A stretch of DNA of 64,000 bases from Oscillospiraceae bacterium (GCA_015063725.1 SVTP01000005.1:17561-81560); one strand, 5' to 3'; numbered from the stretch's first letter, positions 18,575 to 28,278 are shown. The notes: generated by a model not told the origin, from the sequence alone. Numbers and translations: made by a program.

Positions 18575-19227
18575 CAGACGTAATACTCCTTGCCGTTCTC
18601 AAGGCAGAGGCAGGCAAGCTTCTCGCCGCAGTTGATGCGAATGATATTGCCCTCGCGCTCGATCTTGCCGCTCTTTGTTACCTCGCCGCCAACCACAACG
18701 ATGGCGTCCTCCATCTTGGGAGCGGTGGCGTCTTCCGAGAAGAAGTCCTCGGGCTCGTAGTCCTCAAGGTCGGTGTCGGGGGTATAGTTTGCAATGCCGC
18801 GGCTGAGAAGAATATAGGTCTTGCCCTTGACGTCCGCTTCTTCATAAAGCGTCATTTCGGTAAGATAATCCAGCACGCCCTCACGAGAGTCGGCATCGAG
18901 TGCTCGGAAGCCGTCGAGCGTGGTTTGTCCGCCCTGTGATGCCCAAGCGGTCATTTCGGCAATGTAGCCGGCATCGGGTGTACCGCCGCTCTTGAGCATT
19001 TTGTCAAAGCCGTAAAGCATACGTGCGGCGAGATAGTCGCGCTCGCCTGCAACGGCATAAACGTTGGAGCGCATGCTGATATCCTCGATGAGCTCCATCG
19101 GCTCGTCGCCAAAATCGACGGTATTGCCCAAAATATAAAGCGTGTCGCTATCGCTGATGAGAACGTTATCCATCAGCTCCTTGAATTTTTGATAGTTGCC
19201 GCAAATATCCGCAATTACGTAGGTCAT
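18574..19227 (-). CDS. Metallophosphoesterase-like protein
   Basis: MTYVIADICGNYQKFKELMDNVLISDSDTLYILGNTVDFGDEPMELIED...AGERDY resembles a bacterial Ser/Thr phosphatase fold with degenerate motifs. Confidence 0.65.
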   Translation of the reverse strand: MTYVIADICGNYQKFKELMDNVLISDSDTLYILGNTVDFGDEPMELIEDISMRSNVYAVAGERDYLAARMLYGFDKMLKSGGTPDAGYIAEMTAWASQGGQTTLDGFRALDADSREGVLDYLTEMTLYEEADVKGKTYILLSRGIANYTPDTDLEDYEPEDFFSEDATAPKMEDAIVVVGGEVTKSGKIEREGNIIRINCGEKLACLCLENGKEYYV

Positions 19228-19243
19228 ATTTTTCTCCTTGGTA

Positions 19244-20011
19244 TCAAACAAATTCTGCAGGGTAGCTGTTGATGATGTCAACCTTGATGGTGGCATCTGC
19301 CTCGTGGAGCATCTCGCGGATGCGGTCGCACACAAGGTTTTCGGTAAAGAAGTGACCGCCCTGAACGAGGTTCATGCCGCGCTCGGGAGCTTCGGTGAGC
19401 TGATCGTGGCGAAGGTCACCCGTAAGATAGGTGTCCGCGCCTGCGGCTGCTGCCGCGCCCGATTCACCGGCACCGCCGCCCCCCAGAACGGCTACGCGAG
19501 AGACGGGCTTGCCTGCGTCACTGATCTGCACGTAGGTAGCACCCGTTACCTCTTTGACAAATGCTGCAAACTCCTTGAGTGTCATTTTTGTGGGAAGTGT
19601 GCCGATGCGGCCGATCTCCTCGCCGTCCTTACCAAAGGGGACGACGTCACAAAGCCCGACAGCTTTTGCCAAAACGTCATTGACACCGCCCCCCACGGCA
19701 TCGAGACGGGTATGAAAGCTCATAGCCGACACGCCTGAGGTGAGCAGGCGAATGACCTTATTCACAGTCGCCTCACCGGGGGCAACTGCCTTCAGGGGGT
19801 GGAAAATAAGGGGATGGTGGGAGATGACAAGGTCATATCCCTCTCCCACGGCATGCTCTGCTACGGCGGCGGTGATATCGAGTGCCACCAGCACGCGGCG
19901 TACTTCTTTGGTGTCATCGGGGCAAACCATCAAGCCGTCGTTGTCCCAATCGCAGGAAAGTGCGCGCGGCATCTTTTCTTCCAAAAACGCATACAGCTCT
20001 CTTACTGTCAT
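19244..20011 (-). CDS. Nif3-like dinuclear metal center protein
   Basis: DNDGLMVCPDDTKEVRRVLVALDIT, DLVISHHPLIFHPLKAV, LTGDLRHDQ. Confidence 0.9.
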   Translation of the reverse strand: MTVRELYAFLEEKMPRALSCDWDNDGLMVCPDDTKEVRRVLVALDITAAVAEHAVGEGYDLVISHHPLIFHPLKAVAPGEATVNKVIRLLTSGVSAMSFHTRLDAVGGGVNDVLAKAVGLCDVVPFGKDGEEIGRIGTLPTKMTLKEFAAFVKEVTGATYVQISDAGKPVSRVAVLGGGGAGESGAAAAAGADTYLTGDLRHDQLTEAPERGMNLVQGGHFFTENLVCDRIREMLHEADATIKVDIINSYPAEFV

Positions 20012-20700
20012 TTCAATTTCTCCAATCTTTCCTTCAAAAATTGCAGGGTGCGATCCTCGTCGCGTGTGTCCGCATTTGCAGATTGCGATTTGCCGCGCCG
20101 TATCGCCTCCCAAACGCCGATCTCGTGCTTGACAAATCCACAAAGATGCGGCGCGTTGTTTTGTATATTCCATTTGCCGAGGAGCAATTCTTCCTCGGTG
20201 TATTCTTCTCTCTTGCCGCTAAAGCGTGCGGCAATGGTTTGATAATATCGATCCTCATGTGTAATCGTTTCGCCCTCGATAGAAAAGCCGTTCTCCAGCA
20301 GCCAACGCCGCAACAGATGTGCTCGCGTCATAGGTTGAAGAACCAAACCAATGCTCGCGTCCCTTACCCAAGGCGCCTCGGATAAGATGCGAATGATCAA
20401 CTCACCGCCCATTCCAAAAATCAGAATGTTATCAGGAGCAAAATATTCGGTGCCGTCAAGACCGTCTGTCTGCAGGGTGTCGATCTTATGTGCAAGTCCG
20501 TGGGCGGCAATATTGCGCTCGGCGCTCTCAATAGGTCCGCGATTGATATCGCACGCGAGCGCGCGCGAAGAAATGCCCTCCCCTACAAGATAGATGGGCA
20601 GATATGCGTGGTCGGTCCCAACGTCAATCACAGAGCCGCCCTTTGTCAGGTACGGCAGAGCGCTGCAAAGACGCGCCGACGGAGTAACAATCGTTTGCAT
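20008..20700 (-). CDS. Class I SAM-dependent methyltransferase, TrmK family
   Basis: GGSVIDVGTDHAYLPIYLV, IGLVLQPMTRAHLLRRWLLENGF; overlaps the Nif3-like gene as usual in Firmicutes. Confidence 0.88.
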   Translation of the reverse strand: MQTIVTPSARLCSALPYLTKGGSVIDVGTDHAYLPIYLVGEGISSRALACDINRGPIESAERNIAAHGLAHKIDTLQTDGLDGTEYFAPDNILIFGMGGELIIRILSEAPWVRDASIGLVLQPMTRAHLLRRWLLENGFSIEGETITHEDRYYQTIAARFSGKREEYTEEELLLGKWNIQNNAPHLCGFVKHEIGVWEAIRRGKSQSANADTRDEDRTLQFLKERLEKLK

Positions 20701-20736
20701 AGGTCTCCTTTCAGGGCTTGTTTTTGGTAGAAAACA

Positions 20737-20763
20737 GGGTGCCGCACCTGCGGTACGACACCC
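20737..20763 (-). terminator. Terminator downstream of the DUF1858-like gene
   Basis: Minus strand GGGTGTCGTACCGCAGGTGCGGCACCC then TGTTTTC. Confidence 0.6.
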
Positions 20764-20772
20764 TTGTGCCAA

Positions 20773-20976
20773 TTATTTCTTTTCGGCAAGGAACTTGTTA
20801 ATTGCTTCTACCAGAGCGTCAGCGTCGGTTCCGTGTACAGCGCAGGCATCCTCGATGGACTCACCGCGAGAAGCGGGGCAGCCCAGACAATGCATACCGA
20901 TAGCAAAGAAGAATTGCGCGGTCTCGCGATCGTAATCAAGAACGTCACCGATGATGGATTGCTTTGTAACTTTCAT
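20773..20976 (-). CDS. DUF1858 / hybrid-cluster-associated small redox protein
   Basis: 67 aa; IIGDVLDYDRETAQFFFAIGMHCLGCPASRGESIEDAC. Confidence 0.85.
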   Translation of the reverse strand: MKVTKQSIIGDVLDYDRETAQFFFAIGMHCLGCPASRGESIEDACAVHGTDADALVEAINKFLAEKK

Positions 20977-21112
20977 TTTGCAATCTCCTTTCTTGAATGA
21001 CTTACTGTATATTCACGATATACATAAGTTATTATAACCCATTTTTTTTGCAATGTCAATGACTGCGCCTGTATTTTCGCAAAAAAAGTTGATGCAACCG
21101 TGGGGTTCTGCC

Positions 21113-21141
21113 TTGACAAAAAAGAAAAAAACTGATATAAT
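21113..21141 (+). promoter_or_regulatory. Consensus sigma-A promoter upstream of holB
   Basis: TTGACA-17 nt-TATAAT, exact consensus hexamers. Confidence 0.85.
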
Positions 21142-21190
21142 TATGTTGGAGTGATATGTCGCTTTGCAGACAAGGAGAGGAGGTGTGCGC

Positions 21191-22222
21191 ATGCGCCCAA
21201 TACTGACAGACGTTGTGGCAAATGAGCGCCTTCGCGCCCGTCTTGGCGAGGAGCTCGTCGCGGGCAAGCTTTCGCACGCCTATATCCTTTCGGGTGAGCG
21301 CGGATTTGGAAAGCATACGCTGGCTCTCCACCTTGCCGCCGCTCTTGCTTGTGAAAGACAGACTGATACGCACACACCCCTGCCCTGCCTTGCGTGCGCC
21401 GCGTGCCGCAAGATCCTTGACGGCAACTCCCCCGACGTCATTTACGTCAACCGCGGGGACAAGGCAACGCTTGGCGTAGATCCCATTCGCGAATTGCGGC
21501 AGGACGTCTATATCCCCCCGAATGATCTTTCGGTCAAAATTTATATCATCGAAGAAGCACACCTGATGACAACGCAGGCACAAAATGCGTTTTTGCTCAC
21601 GCTCGAAGAACCCCCTGCCTACGTGCTGTTCCTTTTGCTTTGTGAGAACACGTCTCTGCTTTTGGAAACGGTGCAGAGCCGCGCTCCCGTTTTGCGGCTG
21701 GAGCCCGTTCCGAGTGAGGCGATCCTGCAGCACATCATAAAAACCGTTCCCGAGGCGAAACGGATGTGGGAGAGCGACAGAGCCGCCCTTGAGGAGATCG
21801 TGGTTGCCGCCGACGGCAGCATTGGACGAGCCCTTGAATTGCTCGATCCCAAGCTCTACAAGCCCCTTTCCGACCGCCGCGAGCTTGCACGCACCTTTGC
21901 GCGCCTTTGTGCATCCCCCAAAAACGCAGGAGAAACGATGCGCTTTTTGAACCGTCTTGGCGCCAAGCGCGACGAATTGATCGAGCAACTGAGCACCATT
22001 CTGCTCTGCTTGCGTGATCTCTTGCTTTCCAAGCAGACAGAAAACGCGCCCCTTTGCTTCTTCTCCGACCGCGAGGAAGCCGCATCGCTGGCTTACTCCT
22101 TTACCACCCCCACGCTCCTCTCGCTTTGTGATTGCGTGAGTGATGCAACCGACCGTTTGCGCGCCAACGCAAACGTGCGCCTGACCTTGACGGCAATGGC
22201 GCAGCAGTGTGGACTGCTCTGA
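21191..22222 (+). CDS. holB: DNA polymerase III subunit delta'
   Basis: SHAYILSGERGFGKHTLALHLAAAL, YIIEEAHLMTTQAQNAFLLTLEEPP. Confidence 0.9.
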   Translation: MRPILTDVVANERLRARLGEELVAGKLSHAYILSGERGFGKHTLALHLAAALACERQTDTHTPLPCLACAACRKILDGNSPDVIYVNRGDKATLGVDPIRELRQDVYIPPNDLSVKIYIIEEAHLMTTQAQNAFLLTLEEPPAYVLFLLLCENTSLLLETVQSRAPVLRLEPVPSEAILQHIIKTVPEAKRMWESDRAALEEIVVAADGSIGRALELLDPKLYKPLSDRRELARTFARLCASPKNAGETMRFLNRLGAKRDELIEQLSTILLCLRDLLLSKQTENAPLCFFSDREEAASLAYSFTTPTLLSLCDCVSDATDRLRANANVRLTLTAMAQQCGLL

Positions 22223-22261
22223 TAGATACACGTTCCCCTTTATGGGAAGAAAGGAACCGAT

Positions 22262-23650
22262 ATGGAAGACAACAACAAGACCGCCCAGGCGCAAAACGCC
22301 CCCACAGCCGGCGGTGAAAATAAAAACCGTCGCCGCAGAGGACATCGCGGTGGCAAAAAGCACCAGGAAAAGAAGCAACGCGCGGCAGCAGCCGCTGCGG
22401 CTGCCGCCGCTGCCGAGGGTAGCGTAAAACCCGAAGGTGCACCGCAAAAAAGTGAAAAAGCCGCACCCGTGGCACAAAAAAATAACCAACAGAATAGTCA
22501 ACAAAAGGAAAAAAGAAACGATCACAGGAACCGCCACGGACAGCATCACAAGGATGGTGCAAAGCAGGCTGACCGCGCACCGCAAAAGAACGATCTTAGC
22601 AAAGACTCCAAGGAGGATCGCGAGCTTGCCGAGTGGCGCGCAAAGATCGTGCTCAATGCCGCTACCCCCACAGCTCCCGCTACTCCCGTAGCCGAAGAAG
22701 CACCCGCCCAAGAAGAGCCCCTGCCTCAATTGAGCAACGAGGAGCTTTTTGCGTCCCCCGTATCCACTCCCGCTCCCGCGGCAGAAACCGACGAGGAAAA
22801 GGTAGAGGTCATTGGCATCCGATTCCGCTCTGCGGGCAAGGTCTATTACTTTGATCCGCGCGGACAAAAGCTGAAAAAGGGTGAGTTCGCCATTGTGGAG
22901 ACCGCAAGAGGTCCCGAGTTCGGCGAGGTCGCTATGGAAAACGCCATGGTCAACGTTAGCGAAACGGTAACACCCCTGCGCCCCCTGATCCGCGTGGCTA
23001 CCCCTGCAGACATCGACCATAACGCAGAAAACCGCGAAAAAGAAAAGAATGCGCTGATCATTTGTCAACAAAAGATCGAGGCGCATAAACTGGATATGAA
23101 GCTGATCGACGTGCAATACGCGTTTGATAACTCCAAGCTCCTCTTCTATTTCTCGTCCGACGGACGCGTCGACTTCCGTGAGCTTGTCAAGGATCTGGCA
23201 TCGGTATTCCGTACACGCATCGAGCTGCGCCAGATCGGTATTCGCGACGAAGCAAAGATGCTTGGCGGTATCGGCTCTTGCGGCCGCATGCTTTGCTGCT
23301 CCACCTTTTTGCCCGACTTTGCACAGGTCTCCATTAAGATGGCAAAAGAGCAAGGGCTCTCGCTCAACTCGGCAAAAATCTCGGGCATGTGCGGCAGACT
23401 CATGTGCTGCCTGCACTTTGAAGCCGAAACCTACGCCGAGGAGATCCGCCGCACCCCTTCGGTGGATTCACTCGTAAAAACAGAGGACGGCATCGGAACG
23501 GTCATCTCTACCAACCCCTTGGCAGGAACCATCCGCGTCATTCTTAAGGACTCCCCCGACGCCCCCCCAAAGCAATACCACCGCAGTGAGGTCACACCTC
23601 TTGGCAGAGCACCCAAAAACGGGGAGCAAAAGGAAGAAACGGCAGAATAA
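22262..23650 (+). CDS. ricT: PSP1-domain protein RicT (YaaT)
   Basis: GIRFRSAGKVYYFDP, GSCGRMLCCSTFLPDFAQVSIKMAKEQGLSLN, GMCGRLMCCLHFE; downstream of holB. N-terminal about 170 aa is low complexity. Confidence 0.9.
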   Translation: MEDNNKTAQAQNAPTAGGENKNRRRRGHRGGKKHQEKKQRAAAAAAAAAAAEGSVKPEGAPQKSEKAAPVAQKNNQQNSQQKEKRNDHRNRHGQHHKDGAKQADRAPQKNDLSKDSKEDRELAEWRAKIVLNAATPTAPATPVAEEAPAQEEPLPQLSNEELFASPVSTPAPAAETDEEKVEVIGIRFRSAGKVYYFDPRGQKLKKGEFAIVETARGPEFGEVAMENAMVNVSETVTPLRPLIRVATPADIDHNAENREKEKNALIICQQKIEAHKLDMKLIDVQYAFDNSKLLFYFSSDGRVDFRELVKDLASVFRTRIELRQIGIRDEAKMLGGIGSCGRMLCCSTFLPDFAQVSIKMAKEQGLSLNSAKISGMCGRLMCCLHFEAETYAEEIRRTPSVDSLVKTEDGIGTVISTNPLAGTIRVILKDSPDAPPKQYHRSEVTPLGRAPKNGEQKEETAE

Positions 23651-23724
23651 TATCCGATTTTTTTCGACAAAAACATCTTTTTTTCGATGTAAAATATTTT
23701 TTTAAAAAAAATATCAAAAAACAG

Positions 23725-23752
23725 TTGCAAAAACAAAAAATTGTGATACAAT
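23725..23752 (+). promoter_or_regulatory. Sigma-A-type promoter for the ferredoxin gene
   Basis: TTGCAA-16 nt-TACAAT about 37 nt upstream of ATG. Confidence 0.6.
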
Positions 23753-23788
23753 ATAAGTGTCCAAAAAATTTATCAGGAGGAAAATAAG

Positions 23789-23959
23789 ATGGCATACAAG
23801 ATCAGTGACGATTGCGTAGCATGCGGCGCTTGCGTTGAAGCTTGCCCCATGGGCTGCATCACCGAAGGTGACGGCAAGTATGAGATCGACGCAGATACCT
23901 GCGTATCTTGCGGTGCTTGTGCTGAGGCTTGCCCTGTTGGCGCTCCCCAGGAAGCATAA
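23789..23959 (+). CDS. 2[4Fe-4S] ferredoxin
   Basis: 56 aa read manually: MAYKISDDCVACGACVEACPMGCITEGDGKYEIDADTCVSCGACAEACPVGAPQEA; RBS AGGAGG upstream; below the ORF-track cutoff. Confidence 0.95.
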   Translation: MAYKISDDCVACGACVEACPMGCITEGDGKYEIDADTCVSCGACAEACPVGAPQEA

Positions 23960-24043
23960 TACATCTTTGCTACCTAAGAGCGAAGCGGGCGGTATTCGTT
24001 GCCGTTCCTCTTCGCTCTTACAATTCTACCAAGGAGTTGGCGT

Positions 24044-24862
24044 ATGACAGATCTTCCGCTCCCCCCTTTTCAATTACCTCTTCTTGCCGAGGATGAACGG
24101 CTTGATACGGTAAACGAAAAGATCCGACTGATTCAAAAAAAGCAAGGACTTACCTTTGGGACCGATGCGTTTTTGCTTGCGGCGTTTGTCAAATCCGCCC
24201 CCAAAACGCACGCTGTCGATCTTGGCAGCGGAACGGGTATCATTCCCCTCTTACTTTTGGCAAAGGGCAAGATCAAGAGTGCCACCGCAGTTGAGGTGCA
24301 GCCCGCATTTGCCGACCTGATTGCACGAAATGCAAAGCTCAACGGCTTTGCCGACCGCATCACACCCCTGTGTGCCAACGTGCGCGACCTGCGCCCCGAG
24401 GACATAGGTGGCGAGGTGGGATTGGTCATTTCCAATCCACCGTATATGAAATGCACGTCCGGCAAACGCAACGAGAGTGATGAAAAATACATCGCCCGCC
24501 ACGAGGTTTGCGGCGACATTTCCGACTTTTGTGCCTGTGCCGCACGACTTTTAAAGCACGGCGGAAAATTTGTGTGCGTCTGGCGTCCCGATCGCCTGAC
24601 CGATCTGCTCGGCGCTATGCGCGACCATCGGCTGGAGCCAAAACGAATGACCTTTGTGCACGCCGATCGTGAAAGCGAGCCTTGCAGTGTGCTGATCGAA
24701 GCCACCAAGGGAGCCGCACCGTCGGTTCGCATATCAAAACCGCTTATTTTGTATCAGCCCTATATTCAGGGCGAAAAGGTGCGCTGTCTGACACAAGAAT
24801 CGCAAACAATATATGACACTTGCAGCTTTGGCGACGTAAAGCCGAATGACCAAAAAGACTAA
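24044..24862 (+). CDS. tRNA1(Val) adenine-N6 methyltransferase-like (TrmN6/YabB family)
   Basis: AVDLGSGTGIIPLLLLAKG, LVISNPPYMK (NPPY motif). Confidence 0.88.
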   Translation: MTDLPLPPFQLPLLAEDERLDTVNEKIRLIQKKQGLTFGTDAFLLAAFVKSAPKTHAVDLGSGTGIIPLLLLAKGKIKSATAVEVQPAFADLIARNAKLNGFADRITPLCANVRDLRPEDIGGEVGLVISNPPYMKCTSGKRNESDEKYIARHEVCGDISDFCACAARLLKHGGKFVCVWRPDRLTDLLGAMRDHRLEPKRMTFVHADRESEPCSVLIEATKGAAPSVRISKPLILYQPYIQGEKVRCLTQESQTIYDTCSFGDVKPNDQKD

Positions 24863-24910
24863 AACAGAACATTCTAAATTTGAAATAAAACACCAAAGGA
24901 GAACAGAATT

Positions 24911-25087
24911 ATGAAGAAGAGAAACGTTGCTAAGTGGATTGCAATATCCGTAGCCATCACCGCAGCCATTGCTTTTGCCGCAGGCGTAGCTTTTGAGCTC
25001 AGAGCAATCAAAAAGCTGACCGTTGACATCGACAATGACGAAGAGCCTCAAGCGGATGACCTCGTGGTAGAGGCTGTAGAGGCTTAA
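24911..25087 (+). CDS. Small single-pass membrane protein
   Basis: Read manually: MKKRNVAKWIAISVAITAAIAFAAGVAFELRAIKKLTVDIDNDEEPQADDLVVEAVEA; AAAGGAG RBS upstream. Confidence 0.65.
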   Translation: MKKRNVAKWIAISVAITAAIAFAAGVAFELRAIKKLTVDIDNDEEPQADDLVVEAVEA

Positions 25088-25147
25088 AAACAGCAAAAGG
25101 TGAGCAAAAAGAGAACCGAAACGGTTCTCTTTTTGCCTGTTGGAGAA

Positions 25148-25918
25148 ATGGAACACATCAAACGAATTTTGAGTTATACGCGCAGGGCTTTGGATGATTA
25201 TGCAATGATCCGCCCGGGAGATAGGATTGCAGTGGGGGTTTCCGCAGGTAAGGATTCGCTCACGCTTTTGTGCGCCATGGCAGAGCTTCGCCGCTTTTAC
25301 CCCGTCCCCTTTGAGCTGGTTGCCATTACGGTTGACATGGGCTTTGAGGATGGCATGGACTTCTCTCCCATCCAGAAGCTTTGCGACCAGTTGAACGTTC
25401 CCTATTACATCGAAAAAACAGAGATCGCAAAGATCATTTTTGACATCCGCAAGGAGAAGTCACCCTGCTCGCTTTGCGCCAAGATGCGCCGCGGCGCGCT
25501 CCATCGCGCGGCAAAGGATCACGGCTGCAACGTAGTCGCCCTCGGTCATCACTTTGACGATGCCGTAGAGACCTTTATGCTCAACCTCTTTTTTGAGGGA
25601 AGGCTCGGCTGTTTTTCGCCTGTGACATATTTATCAAGAATGGACATCACGCTCATTCGCCCGATGATCTATATGCCCGAAAAAGAGGTACGCTACTTTG
25701 CCAACAAGGTGGACTTGCCTGTGATCAAGTCGCCCTGCCCCGCAGATGGAAACACGCAACGCGAACAGATGAAGCAGCTGCTCTCAAAGCTCGACCGCGA
25801 ACACAACGGCTTGCGTTATCGCATCTTTGGCGCGATGCAGCGCGGCGAGATCGACGGCTTCAAGCTTACCCCCGGCATGCAAGGCATTAAGGCGTATGAG
25901 GAAGAGGACGGCGAATGA
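25148..25918 (+). CDS. TtcA-family tRNA thiolation ATPase
   Basis: RIAVGVSAGKDSLTLL PP-loop, PCSLCAKMRRGAL CxxC, ALGHHFDDAVETFMLNLFF. Confidence 0.9.
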   Translation: MEHIKRILSYTRRALDDYAMIRPGDRIAVGVSAGKDSLTLLCAMAELRRFYPVPFELVAITVDMGFEDGMDFSPIQKLCDQLNVPYYIEKTEIAKIIFDIRKEKSPCSLCAKMRRGALHRAAKDHGCNVVALGHHFDDAVETFMLNLFFEGRLGCFSPVTYLSRMDITLIRPMIYMPEKEVRYFANKVDLPVIKSPCPADGNTQREQMKQLLSKLDREHNGLRYRIFGAMQRGEIDGFKLTPGMQGIKAYEEEDGE

Positions 25919-26140
25919 CGCTGCTCAAACTTTTCGCGCACCGTTAGCAAGTTTTTGATGAAACTTTTTTCAAAAAGTTTCCGCCATCAAGGGCGCGCAG
26001 CCCTTGTCGCCTCGCGCACGAGGCGAAACAAAGCCTCGGCGTTTCTTTTTAATAGGTTTTTCTTTGCGCCTCCACTTTGCAAAGAAAAACCGACTATGGA
26101 GTTTATGAAAACAAACACGTCGTTCGCACTCAAAAAACTG

Positions 26141-26266
26141 TTAGCCACTTTTTCTTTTGGCATCGTAGGCGCAAAAGAAAAAGTTAGCAAAAAGAAAAGC
26201 GCCGCAAACGGAGGGCTCTGCCCCTCCACCCCGCCACCTTTTGAAAAAGGTGGACGAAAACTTTTC
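26141..26266. repeat. Dispersed intergenic repeat, copy 2 (inverted relative to copy 1)
   Basis: Reverse complement closely matches 7974-8098. Confidence 0.85.
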
Positions 26267-26303
26267 TGACAAAGACACTAAAACTTTCAAGAGAGGAACC
26301 ACA

Positions 26304-28274
26304 ATGAACTTTTTACCGCTCTCGCGCGCGGATATGGTGGCGCGCGGCTGGGATAAACCTGATTTTGTTTACGTTACGGGTGACGCTTACGTCGATCATC
26401 CGTCCTTTGGCGTCTCTATCATCTCGCGCGTGCTTGAGGCAGCCGGCTATCGCGTTGCTATCCTCTCGCAACCCGACTATAAAAGTTGTGATGCCTTTCG
26501 CGAATACGGCCGTCCGCGCCTCGGTTTTCTCGTCACGTCCGGCAATATCGACAGCATGGTGGCGCATTACACCGCATCCAAAAAGCGCCGCAGCTTTGAC
26601 TATTACTCCCCCGGCGGCGAGATGGGCAAACGCCCCGACCGCGCGGTTATCGTCTACTCCAACCGCATCCGCGAAGCCTATGGCGACGTGCCGATCATCC
26701 TTGGCGGTCTTGAAGCATCGCTCCGCCGTTTTGCCCACTACGACTATTGGGATAACAAGGTGCGCCGTTCTGTCCTTGTGGATAGCACCGCCGATATTCT
26801 CACCTACGGTATGGGTGAAAATATCCTTTTACGCATCGCAGAGCTACTCTCGCGCGGTGTGCCTGTCAAAAAGATCCGCGACGTGCGCGGAACAGTTTAC
26901 CTTTGCAAACCCGAGGATGCCGTCCACTATGACGTAGCGGCAACCTTTGATTATAACGAGCTCAAAAACGACAAACGCAAGTACGCCGAAGCTTTTGGCG
27001 TACAATATAAAAATCAAGATGCCATCAACGGTCGCGCGATCTGTGAGCTTTACGACGGAAAAATGCTTGTGCAAAATCCGCCCATGCCCCCTTTGGAAAG
27101 AAGCGAGCTTGACCGCGTTTACGCCCTGCCTTATATGCGTGATTATCACCCCACGTACAAGGAAAAAGGCGGCGTGCCCGGCATCGAAGAGGTCAAATTC
27201 TCCATCACGCACAACCGCGGCTGCTTTGGCGGCTGTAACTTCTGCGCGCTGGCTTTCCACCAAGGCAGGACTGTGCGCTCGCGCAGTGAGCAGAGCGTGA
27301 TTGAGGAAGCGCGCAAAATTACCGCACTCCCCGATTTTAAGGGCTACATCCATGACGTTGGCGGTCCGACTGCCAACTTCCGTTACCCTGCCTGCGACAA
27401 GCAGCTGACCGACGGTGTTTGCTCTAGTCGCAAATGCCTCGCACCCAAGCCCTGCCCCAACCTTAAGGTCGACCACAGCGAATATCAACACCTGATCGAA
27501 GAGATCGAGGCTCTGCCGCGCGTCAAAAAGGTATTCATCCGCAGCGGCATCCGCTTTGACTATCTGCTCGAGGACAAGAGCGATGCCTTCTTCCGCAAGC
27601 TCGTCCGAGATAACGTTAGCGGACAACTCAAGGTCGCGCCCGAGCATTGCTCGTCGGCGGTGCTCGCCTGCATGGGCAAGCCCAACTTTGGCGTTTACGA
27701 AAAATTCCGCGAGAAGTTTTTTGACATCACTCATGAGATGGGAAAAGAGCAATATCTTGTTCCCTATCTAATGTCCAGCCACCCCGGCTCGACCTTGAAC
27801 GATGCCATTGAGCTTGCCGTTTGCCTGAAGAAAAACGGCTACGCGCCCGAGCAGGTGCAGGATTACTACCCCACCCCCGGAACGGCATCAACGGTGATGT
27901 ATTACACGGGCATTAACCCCTTGACAATGAAGAACGTCTACGTTGCCACCGACTACCACGAAAAGCAGCTCCAACGTGCGCTGCTCCAATACAACCGTCC
28001 GCAAAACGCCGATCTCGTGCGCGAGGCGCTGACAAAGGCAGGTCGCACCGACCTGATCGGTCACACGCCCGACTGCCTCGTTCGCCCTGCCAACACCTAC
28101 GCCCCCAAAAAGGATGGCAGCAAAAAGCCGACCGCTCCCCAAAGAGGCACAAAAAAAGCACCTCAAAGAGATGCAAAAGGCGCAAAAGGTGCTACACGCG
28201 GTGCAAAAAGCGGCACACGTCCTGCCAATAAACCGACGGCCAAAAAAAGCGGACAGGTGAAGAGAAAGAGATAA
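26304..28274 (+). CDS. YgiQ family radical SAM protein
   Basis: FLPLSRADMVARGWDKPDFVYVTGDAYVDHPSFG; radical SAM NRGCFGGCNFCALAFHQGR; basic low-complexity C-terminus. Confidence 0.93.
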   Translation: MNFLPLSRADMVARGWDKPDFVYVTGDAYVDHPSFGVSIISRVLEAAGYRVAILSQPDYKSCDAFREYGRPRLGFLVTSGNIDSMVAHYTASKKRRSFDYYSPGGEMGKRPDRAVIVYSNRIREAYGDVPIILGGLEASLRRFAHYDYWDNKVRRSVLVDSTADILTYGMGENILLRIAELLSRGVPVKKIRDVRGTVYLCKPEDAVHYDVAATFDYNELKNDKRKYAEAFGVQYKNQDAINGRAICELYDGKMLVQNPPMPPLERSELDRVYALPYMRDYHPTYKEKGGVPGIEEVKFSITHNRGCFGGCNFCALAFHQGRTVRSRSEQSVIEEARKITALPDFKGYIHDVGGPTANFRYPACDKQLTDGVCSSRKCLAPKPCPNLKVDHSEYQHLIEEIEALPRVKKVFIRSGIRFDYLLEDKSDAFFRKLVRDNVSGQLKVAPEHCSSAVLACMGKPNFGVYEKFREKFFDITHEMGKEQYLVPYLMSSHPGSTLNDAIELAVCLKKNGYAPEQVQDYYPTPGTASTVMYYTGINPLTMKNVYVATDYHEKQLQRALLQYNRPQNADLVREALTKAGRTDLIGHTPDCLVRPANTYAPKKDGSKKPTAPQRGTKKAPQRDAKGAKGATRGAKSGTRPANKPTAKKSGQVKRKR

Positions 28275-28278
28275 TGAA

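Noticed and set aside
21056-23416. 786-aa minus-strand ORF
   Set aside because: Antisense to holB and ricT, which carry clear family motifs.
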